A stretch of 64,000 bases of DNA from CAZHMN01 sp964533705. Lineage in GTDB: Bacteria; Electryoneota; B3-LCP. The translations under genes were made by a program, and so were the position numbers. The notes under the pieces were generated by a model. That model worked only from the letters and a program-made list of their open reading frames with translations, was not told where the DNA came from and searched no databases. Positions 9,000 through 18,649 of this stretch are shown here, piece by piece; the first letter of the stretch is position 1; each line of letters opens with the position of its first letter. The stretch spans positions 1 through 64,000 of the forward strand of contig CAZHMN010000002.1 in the NCBI GenBank assembly GCA_964533705.1. The letters are read 5' to 3'.

Positions 9000-11550
9000 G
9001 TCTCTCCTCTCGCCTGCGAAGCGGAAGTGTGATGATAAAGGTCGAACCCTCACCCTCTTGACTTTCCACCTCGATGGTTCCCCCGTGATTTTTGATAAGT
9101 TGTGATGATACTGTCAATCCCAATCCTGATCCCGTTGATTTTGTCGTGAAAAAGGCGGTGAACAGCTTATCTTTGTTTTCTTCCGGGATGCCTACGCCGG
9201 TATCGGAAATGTGGATTTTTACATTTTCGTTCGTACCGGTGGTAATGACTGATAACATGCCTCCGTCATCCATGGCATGAATTGCATTTCGCAGGAGATT
9301 CATTAGCACCTGCCTGATTTGATCCGCATCCATCCAAACCGGTGGCAGACCTTCCTGGTAATCCTTGGTGATGATATAACGATTTTCGTCGATCTCGCCG
9401 GCCATCATATTGAAAGTTTGCTCGACAACTTCATTTAGATCGGTATAAGCGAAGCGCGGCGAAACTGGATGAACGAATTCCAGTATCTCATTTACGATCC
9501 TTTCCAATCTTTTGACTTCCTCCAGTATAATCGACAAAAATCGGCGATTAGTGCGGACTTTTTCAGTGTTTTCGAGATCCCGCAGAACGGCGCGTGTAAA
9601 TCCACCGATTGACGTCAGCGGATTGCGAATTTCGTGGGCTACGGAGGCTGCCACTTCACCGACTACTGACAACCTTTCAGCTCGTAGCAACAAGTCGCGA
9701 TTTTCCTTCAGGTCGAGGTAAGCCTGCCTCAGAGCTTCCACTTTTTCTTCGAGATTCTGGAGCAGTTGCGAATTTTCGATTGCTGCCCCAGCCTGGTTGG
9801 CGATGATGCTCAGGCGGTTGATATCCTCATCGGTGATCTCTTTGCCGGTGATTATATTATCGGCGATAATCACCCCTTCGGCCTTTCCTCTGCTCATTAA
9901 GGGCACAGCGGCAAAGGAATTGCACCCGATGGTGGTGGCGATCAATTTTTGATCAGCGATTTTGCTGTTCAGCGCATCGTCAACCTTCCACGGCATATTC
10001 TTGAAGAGCACATCATGGAGGAAACCCGTTTCCCAGGTGATGGGAATGCGAAGACCTTCAACAATACGCTTGACCTTTACGTCTTTTTCATCTCGATTTT
10101 GCCGGTAGGTTTCGAAAATATCTTTCAAGGATAGATCTTTTTCGTACAAATCCGTCCATATCCGTTTTGCGTCCTGAGCGTCAGACGGCCCAATGGCCAT
10201 TTCACCGATCAGCATATTCTTGTTACGATTGTAGCGCAGCAAAAACGCCCGGTTAAAGCCCAATCCACGGCCTGCCGTGACGCCGATCAGTGCGATGGCG
10301 TATATATCTGATATCTCGATAGTGCTTTGAAGCAGATCTCCGATATCCTTGAAAATTGACAACTCAGTGATGCGCTTGCGGTAACTTTCCTCCAACTGCC
10401 ATTTTTGCGTAGCGTCCGTAAGAGTGGCGATGAGTCCCGTTATTTCACCTTCAACGCCTCTGAGCGGGACGGCAGTCAAAGAAAAAATCAGCTTTATTCC
10501 CAACTGGGGTGGGGGATGAATGGCCTCTATTTCGATGGGAGTTCCGTCTGTCAGGACCTTTCTAAACTCCTGATCCAATCCAACGGCTTTGGACTCTTCT
10601 GATTGGAGGACGTTCAGCCCGATTGCGTCCTGGGGGCTTTTTACACTTACCAGTTTGGCAAATGCTGGATTGGCCGTGCGAATAAAGCCCTCACGATCGG
10701 TCGTGATGATTCCCACCGGGGTATGAGATACCAGATTTTCCAGATATTCCTTCTTGAGGCGCAGTTCTCTCTCAAGATGGACTCGTTCGGTAACGTCCTT
10801 AATCAGTTGTACAACCCTGGTAATGTTACCCCGTGCATCCCGCAAGGGAAAAGCTTCCACTTCGAGGTGATAATTTAATCCCCCAACTGCCTTATTCACC
10901 AGGTTGTATTTTACCGGTTTGCCCTCGACGAATACTTCTCGTACGCGGCAGGCATTGCAAATCGTGCTGCGATGGTAAAAGAATTGGTAACAATATTTAC
11001 CGATGATGGTTTTTGTGTTCTTTTTATGCTTTTGACGGAGATGTTGATTGATGGATTCAATCCTGAGGTTCTGATCCAATACGATAATACCGTAATCAAT
11101 CCCGTTAATAATCCTCTCATACAGTTCCTTTACATAGGCCAACTCTTCCTGATCATGCCGTAGCTGTTTCAACTTACTATAATGCAGTAGTGCATTTCTA
11201 ATGGTGATCAGGAGTCTCTTTACTTTAACCGGTTTATCCAGGAAATCAGCAGCGCCTTCCTTGATAGCATCAATGGTTAGGGCAAAATCATCGTCTGTTG
11301 TCAGGATAATAAGCGGAACAGCGCATTCACCGCTTTTCACAACGGTGAGATCTTGGCTGGCGATCTGCGCGTAAATTTTAATGTCCAGAATCAGCAGGTC
11401 GAAGTTGCCCGATTCTATAATGCGGAGAATTTCCCCCGGGTCGTTTGAAGTCCAAACGCTGAACTCTTCCTCCTTAAGGATCTGTTTGATCCGATGGAGA
11501 GTTTTTAGATCTTCGTCTCCTACGAGTATTTTGAAATCGCTGTTCTTCAT
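8944..11550 (-). CDS. Hybrid sensor histidine kinase: REC-PAS-PAS-GAF-HisKA-HATPase
   Basis: An 868-residue cytoplasmic kinase. In order: an N-terminal receiver domain (about 6-125, Asp56 in LLILDIKI, Lys in DKPVK); PAS 1 (about 145-260) with a C-x2-C pair in ICNACRVREVF; PAS 2 (about 275-395); GAF (about 405-600); HisKA with phosphoacceptor His639 in VAHEIRNPL; and the ATPase domain with NLLRNAIHAM, DTGVGIP and TGSGLGL. No membrane helices are seen, so it senses an intracellular signal. The PAS cysteines suggest redox or metal sensing (inference). Its start overlaps the nadC stop and its end overlaps the response-regulator gene, which suits a kinase-regulator pair controlling the following glucan genes. 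Confidence 0.88.
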   Translation of the reverse strand: MKNSDFKILVGDEDLKTLHRIKQILKEEEFSVWTSNDPGEILRIIESGNFDLLILDIKIYAQIASQDLTVVKSGECAVPLIILTTDDDFALTIDAIKEGAADFLDKPVKVKRLLITIRNALLHYSKLKQLRHDQEELAYVKELYERIINGIDYGIIVLDQNLRIESINQHLRQKHKKNTKTIIGKYCYQFFYHRSTICNACRVREVFVEGKPVKYNLVNKAVGGLNYHLEVEAFPLRDARGNITRVVQLIKDVTERVHLERELRLKKEYLENLVSHTPVGIITTDREGFIRTANPAFAKLVSVKSPQDAIGLNVLQSEESKAVGLDQEFRKVLTDGTPIEIEAIHPPPQLGIKLIFSLTAVPLRGVEGEITGLIATLTDATQKWQLEESYRKRITELSIFKDIGDLLQSTIEISDIYAIALIGVTAGRGLGFNRAFLLRYNRNKNMLIGEMAIGPSDAQDAKRIWTDLYEKDLSLKDIFETYRQNRDEKDVKVKRIVEGLRIPITWETGFLHDVLFKNMPWKVDDALNSKIADQKLIATTIGCNSFAAVPLMSRGKAEGVIIADNIITGKEITDEDINRLSIIANQAGAAIENSQLLQNLEEKVEALRQAYLDLKENRDLLLRAERLSVVGEVAASVAHEIRNPLTSIGGFTRAVLRDLENTEKVRTNRRFLSIILEEVKRLERIVNEILEFVHPVSPRFAYTDLNEVVEQTFNMMAGEIDENRYIITKDYQEGLPPVWMDADQIRQVLMNLLRNAIHAMDDGGMLSVITTGTNENVKIHISDTGVGIPEENKDKLFTAFFTTKSTGSGLGLTVSSQLIKNHGGTIEVESQEGEGSTFIITLPLRRREERHEKENSDSGRREESTHPL

Positions 11551-12371
11551 TTTTTCAGAAGCAATGTAAAATCCACGCTGGGAGCAGAGTGAGTCAGGGC
11601 ACCGACTGAGATAAAATCTACTCCTGAAAGCGCAATTTGGCGTACGTTCTCAAGACTAATGCCCCCCGAAACCTCGATTGGGACTCGGTCGTTTACCTTG
11701 GCCACCGCGGCTCTAATCATATCAGGCGTAAAGTTATCCAGCAGGATACGATCGACCTTAAATTTCATGACCTCATCGAGCTGGGCGACGGTTTGAACTT
11801 CGACTTCGACCTTTACGTCCCTGTCTAAACCATTTGTTACGCGTGAGAGTGCCGCGGCAACGCCGCCGGCAGCGTATTCGTGGTTATCCTTAATCAAAAT
11901 CATGTCATAGAGTCCGACGCGGTGGTTGTCGCCTCCACCGTGGCGGACTGCCGCCTTTTCAAGTGAGCGCAGAAGCGGTGTCGTCTTGCGGGTGTCCAGA
12001 ATGACGGCTTTGGTTCCTTCCACTTCATCCACGTAACGCCTGGTTAACGTGGCGATGCCGGATAACCTGCCCAGGAAATTCAGGGCCGTGCGTTCGCCGG
12101 TCAAGATGCTCGCGATGGGGCCACTTAATTCACAGATGACGTCCCCTTTGTCAAAGCTATGTCCATCGTGGAAGAGGCAGGTTACTGTTAAGCCTGAATC
12201 CAATTGCCGAAATACTTCTGTGAATGGCGATAATCCCGACAAAACTCCGTCAGATCGGGAAATAACGCGGGCTGTACCGGAGGCGGTTTTATCAACGGTC
12301 AGGTTCGTCGTCAAGTCGCCGCTGCCGACGTCCTCTTCCAGAGCCTTGCTGATCAAAGTTTTCAAATCCAT
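11547..12371 (-). CDS. nadC: Nicotinate-nucleotide pyrophosphorylase (quinolinate phosphoribosyltransferase)
   Basis: A 274-residue NadC of normal length. It converts quinolinate and PRPP to nicotinate mononucleotide, CO2 and PPi in de novo NAD synthesis. Characteristic segments are EEDVGSGDLTT near the start, GERTALNFLGRLSGIAT (about 92-108), DTRKTTPLLRSLEKAAV with the substrate-binding arginines and lysine (about 126-142), HGGGDNHR, and the C-terminal SGGISLENV strand. Helicase gene pcrA ends 1 base upstream and the kinase gene overlaps its stop. nadA and nadB are not in the window. Confidence 0.95.
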   Translation of the reverse strand: MDLKTLISKALEEDVGSGDLTTNLTVDKTASGTARVISRSDGVLSGLSPFTEVFRQLDSGLTVTCLFHDGHSFDKGDVICELSGPIASILTGERTALNFLGRLSGIATLTRRYVDEVEGTKAVILDTRKTTPLLRSLEKAAVRHGGGDNHRVGLYDMILIKDNHEYAAGGVAAALSRVTNGLDRDVKVEVEVQTVAQLDEVMKFKVDRILLDNFTPDMIRAAVAKVNDRVPIEVSGGISLENVRQIALSGVDFISVGALTHSAPSVDFTLLLKK

Positions 12372-12372
12372 A

Positions 12373-14586
12373 TCAGTCAGGGAGTCTCTGCAGTTGGGCG
12401 AAGCTGGCTAATAACAATTTCTGTCCCACTTCTTCAAAATTGACCACGAGGCGTAAACCCTCTCCACGTCCTTCGGTATAAACAATCATACCTTCTCCGA
12501 ACTGCGAGTGTTTCACTCGCGAACCAAGGGGAAACTGTTCAACACTCAGAGGCGATTCGCGCCTCTTGGCTTTTTTCTTGAATCTCGTTGCACTTGCGGT
12601 AAAAAGGTTTTCTTCTCCATGCTCAAAAGAGTTCACGAACGAGCTGCCATCATGTTCCACGTAATCGGTGGGAATTTCATTTAAGAAGCGTGAAGCGCGC
12701 TGCCAGGGGATCTCGTGCCCCCAGCGCCTGCGATTCCGTGCATAGGTCAGATATAACAAATCCTTCGCGCGGGTTGCCCCCACGTAAAAAAGTCTCCTTT
12801 CCTCCTCAAGTTCACCGGGTTCGTCCAGAGCGTTTTGCAAGGGGAAGAGACCATCCTCCAGTCCCGTGAGGAAGACGATGGGAAATTCGAGCCCCTTGGC
12901 GGCGTGTAACGTCATCAACGTAACCGCCTGTTCGTCGGGTGCCCACTTATCAATATCGGTTACCAGTGCCACTTCCTGGAGGAAGTCATCCAGGTCTTCG
13001 AGCGCCGCTCTGTCACTTGAGTAGCTGTACTCCCTGAGCGCGTTCAGCAACTCGCTCAGATTCTCCTCGCGGGTTAAAAATTGGGCGGCGTCCTCTCTTT
13101 CATAATATTCCAGGAGACCCGATTCGTGCAAGAGCCTTTCCCCCACCTTGAAAAGGCTGTTTTTCTGGGCGTATGCTCTGAGCGATTCGATCCAGCGCCC
13201 AAATTTCTGTATGTTTTCGCTCGACCTCTTACTGAGGCTCTCAATCTTGTCGGCTTCGAGAATCGATTGAAATAGAGTTATTCCCGCCGAAGCGGCGTAA
13301 GCGTGCAATCTTTCTATGGTTTTCTGTCCGATTCCTCGCGGAGGAAGGTTGATCACTCGTTGTACGCTGATCACGTCATTGGCATTGGTCAAAAGCCGGA
13401 GATAGGCCAGGAAATCCTTTATCTCCTTGCGCTCGTAAAATCGTAAACCTCCCACGATGACGTATGGGAGAGAGTGCCTACGGAGTGCATCTTCGAAGGA
13501 TCTCGATTGGGCGTTCGTTCTGTAAAGTATAACGACGTCGCCGGGCAGATATTTCTTCGCGGCGCTGATTTCCAGAATCTTCGAAACGACCGTCAGAGCT
13601 TCTTCGCGATCATCGGGCGCGGCGATGATAACCGGCTTGTTTCCCTTCTCTCGGCCGGTCCAGAGCTTTTTCGGGTGCCGGGATTTATTGTTTTCAATTA
13701 CGGAGTGGGCTACGTCCAGGATTGACTGGGTGGAACGGTAATTCTGCTCGAGTCGAAAGGTTTTAACGTTTTTATAGTCTTCTTCGAATTGCAGAATGTT
13801 TCCGATGTAAGCGCCGCGCCATCCGTAGATGGACTGATCATCATCACCGACAGCCGTGATATTGCCTGAAGGAGCGGCCAGGAGACGGGCCATTTCACCT
13901 TGGGGAAGATTGGTATCCTGGAATTCGTCAATTAAGAGAAAACGGAATCTTTGCCGGTACGTTTCACGAAGTTCGTGATCCTCGCTCAATAATCGGCAGG
14001 GTAAACTGATGAGATCATCAAAATCGAAGGCGTTATTCTTCCTGAGGGCCTCCTCATACTTTTCGTATATTTCGCAGAATAAAGCACTCCTATCTTTGTC
14101 ATACCTGGCAGCGATCTCCTTCGGCCCCCTCAGTTCGCACTTGACCTTCTCTATGAAATTATGAGTGCTATTTAGATACGACTTGGCCTCTTCTTGACCG
14201 ACGATCAGCTTAAGCAAGGTCCGCAGGAGCTGCTTTTGATCGTCTTCATCATAGATGGTGAAGCGAGGGGTTCGTCCAAACGCTTCCGCATGGCGACGCA
14301 AAAAACGGGCCCCGAAAGCGTGAAATGTTCCGATGTATAGCTCAGCGGGAACGTTTTGATTCAGCATTATCTGTACCCGCTGGCGCATCTCTGCGGCCGC
14401 CTTATTGGTAAACGTGACGGCCAGGATTTCCCAGGGGCGTGCCAGACCCTGATCCAACAGGTAGGCGATTCTGTAGGTAATGACGCGCGTTTTTCCGCTT
14501 CCCGCTCCCGCAAGAACGAGAACGGGCCCTTCATACGCCTGAACCGCTTCCCGCTGTGGCTTATTCAATTCTTTGAGGTTTATCAT
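12373..14586 (-). CDS. pcrA: UvrD/PcrA-type superfamily 1 DNA helicase
   Basis: A 737-residue ATP-dependent 3'-5' DNA helicase of the UvrD/PcrA/Rep family, used in excision repair and in clearing replication forks. Motifs: NKPQREAV (Q motif), LAGAGSGKTR (Walker A), LLIDEFQDTN (Walker B), GDDDQSIYGWRGA, FRLEQNYRST, and a late TLHAAKGLEFPIVFL. The C-terminal 60 residues form the PcrA-type tudor-like RNA-polymerase-binding fold (GSRVKHSQFGEG). Length and tail match PcrA/UvrD rather than Rep. It lies 6 bases after mltG and 1 base before nadC in the same operon. Confidence 0.93.
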   Translation of the reverse strand: MINLKELNKPQREAVQAYEGPVLVLAGAGSGKTRVITYRIAYLLDQGLARPWEILAVTFTNKAAAEMRQRVQIMLNQNVPAELYIGTFHAFGARFLRRHAEAFGRTPRFTIYDEDDQKQLLRTLLKLIVGQEEAKSYLNSTHNFIEKVKCELRGPKEIAARYDKDRSALFCEIYEKYEEALRKNNAFDFDDLISLPCRLLSEDHELRETYRQRFRFLLIDEFQDTNLPQGEMARLLAAPSGNITAVGDDDQSIYGWRGAYIGNILQFEEDYKNVKTFRLEQNYRSTQSILDVAHSVIENNKSRHPKKLWTGREKGNKPVIIAAPDDREEALTVVSKILEISAAKKYLPGDVVILYRTNAQSRSFEDALRRHSLPYVIVGGLRFYERKEIKDFLAYLRLLTNANDVISVQRVINLPPRGIGQKTIERLHAYAASAGITLFQSILEADKIESLSKRSSENIQKFGRWIESLRAYAQKNSLFKVGERLLHESGLLEYYEREDAAQFLTREENLSELLNALREYSYSSDRAALEDLDDFLQEVALVTDIDKWAPDEQAVTLMTLHAAKGLEFPIVFLTGLEDGLFPLQNALDEPGELEEERRLFYVGATRAKDLLYLTYARNRRRWGHEIPWQRASRFLNEIPTDYVEHDGSSFVNSFEHGEENLFTASATRFKKKAKRRESPLSVEQFPLGSRVKHSQFGEGMIVYTEGRGEGLRLVVNFEEVGQKLLLASFAQLQRLPD

Positions 14587-14592
14587 TTGGAG

Positions 14593-15681
14593 CTATTGAA
14601 CTCTTTCGAACGAGCCGGTCGTAAGACTCTCACGAGACGTATCGAAAGAACGGCCTTCCGCGATGGCCGCTCGCAAACTATCGAGTCTGGCTTTATCTCG
14701 TAGATGGTCTTCGAAGCTGACGTTGAATGAGTGGCTGCCATCTCCGTTGGATACCATGAAGAGATAAGGCTCGTCAGCAGGATAAAGAGCGGCTTTGAGT
14801 GCAGCTTTTCCGGGATTGCACACCGGTCCTGGGGGAAGTCCCGCGTGCTTATATGTGTTATAAGGCGAGTCTATGGCGAGATCCCGCCGATAAAGGCGCC
14901 TGGGACCGTCCTTAATCAAGTATTGAATGGTGGGATCGGCCTGGAGCCTCATCTTTTTCTTTAATCTGTTATGATATACGGCTGAAATAAGGGGAGCTTC
15001 AGTTTTGTAAATCATCTCACCCTCTATAATGGAAGCCAGTGTAACGGCCTCTGTTACCGTCAAACCCAACTCTGCCGCTCTTCGCTGCATGGTAGAATCA
15101 AAAACCTGAAAAAAGCGTCTGACCATCTGGTCAACCACCCAGGAAGGCGTCATCGTCCGATAAAAATTATAGCTGTCCGGGAAGAGAAAACCCTCAAATG
15201 ATGGTGCGTCAATTCCGTATTTCTTCAAGAGGGCTGTATCGCGAATCGCATACGTGAAAGCGGAGGAATCCATCCCGATCTTCTTTTTCAGGAGTCTGGC
15301 AATCTGTCGGGAATTGTACCCTTCGGGAATCGTAATCAACGTGGATGCGGAACCGGCGTTGACCAGTCGGGACAGCAGAGTCCAGTTTGATTGGCCGTAC
15401 GGGAGAACGTATTCGCCGGCTTGAATTCGCTGATCGAAGTTCAGAAATCCTGCGGCGAAGACGAAATCGTCGGATTTGGATATCACACCCGCTTGTTCGA
15501 GTTGGAGGGCGACGTCCTGAACTGTCATCCCCGGCGTTACCGAGACGATGGCGTAAACGCCATCGCTGGTCGCCTCATTGGGACCATAGATTGCATTGTA
15601 GGTGCGGCCCGCTAACACGCCCAACAACATCGCAGCCCAAATACAGGCGATGATCAGAGGGGTTTTCAGGTCGAATTTCAT
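14593..15681 (-). CDS. mltG: Endolytic murein transglycosylase MltG
   Basis: A 362-residue YceG/MltG-type protein. It has a single N-terminal membrane anchor (about 8-28), a LysM-like region with VTPGMTVQDVALQLEQAG, and the catalytic domain with ASIIEGEM (catalytic Glu), YHNRLKKKMRLQADPT, and a YNTYKHAGLPPGPVCNPG segment. It would sit in the inner membrane and cut nascent glycan strands to set chain length. It is the first gene of the ten-gene minus-strand run, with a good promoter 53 bases upstream of the ATG. Downstream genes follow without a visible terminator. Confidence 0.93.
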   Translation of the reverse strand: MKFDLKTPLIIACIWAAMLLGVLAGRTYNAIYGPNEATSDGVYAIVSVTPGMTVQDVALQLEQAGVISKSDDFVFAAGFLNFDQRIQAGEYVLPYGQSNWTLLSRLVNAGSASTLITIPEGYNSRQIARLLKKKIGMDSSAFTYAIRDTALLKKYGIDAPSFEGFLFPDSYNFYRTMTPSWVVDQMVRRFFQVFDSTMQRRAAELGLTVTEAVTLASIIEGEMIYKTEAPLISAVYHNRLKKKMRLQADPTIQYLIKDGPRRLYRRDLAIDSPYNTYKHAGLPPGPVCNPGKAALKAALYPADEPYLFMVSNGDGSHSFNVSFEDHLRDKARLDSLRAAIAEGRSFDTSRESLTTGSFERVQ

Positions 15682-15733
15682 CCTATTACATACTTGGGAC
15701 GCATTGAATTCGCGTATCCTCTATAGACTTTTT

Positions 15734-15762
15734 AATTTACTTCATGAGCTAACAAATGTCAA
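15734..15762 (-). promoter_or_regulatory. Sigma-70-like promoter for the mltG operon
   Basis: On the minus strand TTGACA (15757-15762) is separated by 17 bp from TAAATT (15734-15739). It lies 53 bases upstream of the mltG ATG and could drive the whole run down to 1981. Confidence 0.65.
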
Positions 15763-15850
15763 TCAAAATCGGGGTCAGTTGAGAGTAAGCGACTGTATCG
15801 GAGTCTCATGATGATCAGGTCTGCTATGTGCAAAGTGCAAAAAATTTCGC

Positions 15851-15879
15851 TTGACACCGAAGGTTATATTATTTATTTT
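15851..15879 (+). promoter_or_regulatory. Sigma-70-like promoter for the secreted subtilase
   Basis: TTGACA (15851-15856), 17 bp, then TATTTT (15874-15879), about 85 bases before ATG 15965. The intervening leader is A/T-rich and shows no strong hairpin. Confidence 0.6.
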
Positions 15880-15964
15880 ATTAGCAAGGGAATAATACGA
15901 CGCAATCTTCTAACAATCTGAAGTAAATAGAATAAAAATATATCTCTATAACCGAGGCATAATT

Positions 15965-18622
15965 ATGAGTTTGCGCACTTATGTGACCGCCTGCACGGCT
16001 GTACTGATGATCCTGGTACTGGGTAGTCTCGCCGGCACCACCCCACCCATGACGGAGGATCTACATTGGATGGGCCGCATCGTCGTGCAGTTCAGCGATG
16101 AGATGGGCGACATTGAAATCAATACTACTGATGGTATTGCTCTGTTGGGGTATCCCGCTCTGGATGCGCTGGCACGCCAGTATAACGTTTACCGAATCGA
16201 GAAGTTGATTCCCGGTTCCAAAGAGCCGGATGATCCATCCATACCGGACATTTCGAGGATTTACATTCTTGAATTTCCCATTGAGATTGATCTGCACGAA
16301 GTGGCTCAGGCCTATTCCAACGCGCCATTTGTTCTCACGGCTGAGCCATATCAAATCCACAAGGCAGATTATATTCCCAATGATCCGTATTTTGAAGGCC
16401 AATGGGCTCTTGGCAAGATGAATGCGGAGCTGGCCTATGATTATGCCCAGGGCAGCGAAGACATCATTATAGGGATCGTGGATTCGGGGACGGATACCCT
16501 CCACCTGGATTTAAAGAACAACCTGTGGGTCAATCCCGGTGAAGATCTTAACAGCAACGGCATTATAGACCCTGAAGAATGGAACCTCGTTGACGATGAT
16601 GGTAACGGCTATACGGATGATTTCTGGGGATGGAACGTTTGGCAGGGCAACTACAACATTATGGACGACAATCCTACCGGCGGACATGGCACCCATTGCG
16701 CCGGCGATGCTTCTGCGGTGACCGATAACGAAATCGGGATCTCCGGTCTGGGTTGGAAGGCCAAAATTATGTCTGCCAAGGCAGGCGATGGCCAGTTCGT
16801 ATACGCCGCCATGGCAGGGGTTATTTACTGTGTCGATAACGGCGCCAACATTATCTCAATGTCCTATGGAAGCGGTTATTACAGTTCCTACGAGCAGACC
16901 ATCATGAATAACGCCTGGGCCAATGGGGTACTGCTTTTCGGTTCAGCGGGTAATGAAAGTACCTCATCACCGCATTATCCTTCCGCCTACGATAACGTCA
17001 TATCGGTGGCTGCCACGAATCAGTATGATCAATTGGCTTCATTCAGCAATTTCGGGACGACGGTTGATATTTGCGCCCCCGGAGTCAGCATTATGAGCAC
17101 AACGCCGGGGAACACCTATTATTCGTGGGATGGAACTTCGATGTCGTGTCCCGTTGCCGCAGGCCTGGGCGCTCTGGTCTGGTCGGCTAAACCCGAATGG
17201 TCCAACGCTGAAGTGATGGATCAGATCATTTCGACCTGCGTCAACATCGATTCGCTTAATCCGGGATACGCCGGTATGCTGGGCGCCGGAAGAATAGACG
17301 CCGGGGCGGCCCTCTCCACTCTTTTCCCCAATCTGGCCTTTACGGAATTGGAATTTGATGACGCGGCAGGCAACGGCGATGGCCGTCCGGATCCGGGTGA
17401 GGATGTGGATTTCCTGATGACCGTGGAGAACACTTCCACGACCATACCGGCCATTGAAGTGATTGTTACACTGGAATGTGACGATCCTGACATAACCATC
17501 ACCCAAAATACGTGTACGCTGGTTTATATCGGTACTCCGGGTTCTGCCAACAATCATGTCAATCCCTTCTCCTTTTCGGTGAATCCTGACGCAGAACCCC
17601 ATGAGGTCACCTTCACGCTATCCCTCGAAGAAACCGTTTCGGGCGTTTCATTTTCTGAAGACGTCATTCAAATGATAGGCCGACCGGAGATTGTTCTCGT
17701 TGATGACGACGGCGGATCAGGCTTCGAAACCTGGTATAGCGACGACCTGAATTCTATAGGCTATCAGCACGACCACTGGGACGTTTACAACCAGGGTGAG
17801 ATTACTGATTCAGATCTCGATCTCTACCCCATCGCAATCTGGCACACCTCCAACGCGGATGATCCCATCAGTTCCGAAGAGGAAGACCGTATTGCAACTT
17901 ATCTGGGTAATGGTGGCTGTCTCCTGCTGATCGGTGAGGACATTGACGAACAGATGTCGGGAACGGCCTTCTACAGCGACGTGCTTCACGCCTCTTCCCT
18001 GGGGACGACGGGTTCACCCCAGATCTGGGGCATCGAGGGCGATCCGATCACTGCAGGGGACACATTGTGGATGGCTGGAGCCGGCGGAGCCGGAAATAAT
18101 TCTTCTCCCTCAACGATTGATCCGGTGGGAGATGCCTCCCTGATATTTACCTACTTCCTCACCGGTGAAGGCGCTGGAATTCGCTGGACGGATGATACTG
18201 GAATGCTGGTTTATCTGCCTTTCAATCTGGAAGCCGCCTCCGGAGCGAATCTACCCAGTGGAAATCCTTCTACTCAGCGTTCTGAGTTCTTATCGGAAGT
18301 CATCGAGTGGTTCGAATCGTCAAGCGCCGTAAGACCCGGCCCGGATAATCAAATCCCCAATGCATTCTCTCTGGAACAGAATTATCCCAATCCGTTTAAT
18401 CCAACGACGGAAATCGCTTTCAGCTTGCCCACGGCTGGGAGTACCAAACTTTCCGTTTACGATCTCTCCGGCCGATTAGTTGCCCATGTGATCAACGGTT
18501 CGCTTAAGGCAGGAGATCATGTGGTGTCATTCGACGCTTCCAATCTTTCGAGCGGCATTTACCTTTACCGATTAGAAGCGGAGGGATTCACCTCCAGCCG
18601 GAAGATGGTTCTATTGAAATAG
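15965..18622 (+). CDS. Secreted S8 (subtilisin-like) serine protease with T9SS sorting domain
   Basis: An 885-residue exported protease. It has a hydrophobic signal peptide (residues 8-25), a prodomain to about 130, and a peptidase S8 domain with Asp173 (GIVDSGTD), His241 (GGHGTHCAGD) and Ser392 (DGTSMSCP). Beta-sandwich and glutamine-amidotransferase-like regions follow, the latter near 575-780 and including LVDDDGGSGFE. The protein ends in a T9SS type A sorting domain from about 800: NYPNPFNPTTEI, then VYDLSGRLV and SSGIYLYRL. The triad is complete, so it should be active. It is probably displayed or released by the type IX system. A paralogue of nearly equal length lies at 47719. Confidence 0.9.
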   Translation: MSLRTYVTACTAVLMILVLGSLAGTTPPMTEDLHWMGRIVVQFSDEMGDIEINTTDGIALLGYPALDALARQYNVYRIEKLIPGSKEPDDPSIPDISRIYILEFPIEIDLHEVAQAYSNAPFVLTAEPYQIHKADYIPNDPYFEGQWALGKMNAELAYDYAQGSEDIIIGIVDSGTDTLHLDLKNNLWVNPGEDLNSNGIIDPEEWNLVDDDGNGYTDDFWGWNVWQGNYNIMDDNPTGGHGTHCAGDASAVTDNEIGISGLGWKAKIMSAKAGDGQFVYAAMAGVIYCVDNGANIISMSYGSGYYSSYEQTIMNNAWANGVLLFGSAGNESTSSPHYPSAYDNVISVAATNQYDQLASFSNFGTTVDICAPGVSIMSTTPGNTYYSWDGTSMSCPVAAGLGALVWSAKPEWSNAEVMDQIISTCVNIDSLNPGYAGMLGAGRIDAGAALSTLFPNLAFTELEFDDAAGNGDGRPDPGEDVDFLMTVENTSTTIPAIEVIVTLECDDPDITITQNTCTLVYIGTPGSANNHVNPFSFSVNPDAEPHEVTFTLSLEETVSGVSFSEDVIQMIGRPEIVLVDDDGGSGFETWYSDDLNSIGYQHDHWDVYNQGEITDSDLDLYPIAIWHTSNADDPISSEEEDRIATYLGNGGCLLLIGEDIDEQMSGTAFYSDVLHASSLGTTGSPQIWGIEGDPITAGDTLWMAGAGGAGNNSSPSTIDPVGDASLIFTYFLTGEGAGIRWTDDTGMLVYLPFNLEAASGANLPSGNPSTQRSEFLSEVIEWFESSSAVRPGPDNQIPNAFSLEQNYPNPFNPTTEIAFSLPTAGSTKLSVYDLSGRLVAHVINGSLKAGDHVVSFDASNLSSGIYLYRLEAEGFTSSRKMVLLK

Positions 18623-18649
18623 AGCAGGCGTACCAGTCACTGTAAAATT

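Noticed and set aside
16061..16504. Frames opposite the first subtilase
   Set aside because: Shadow of a clearly coding plus-strand gene with intact catalytic residues.
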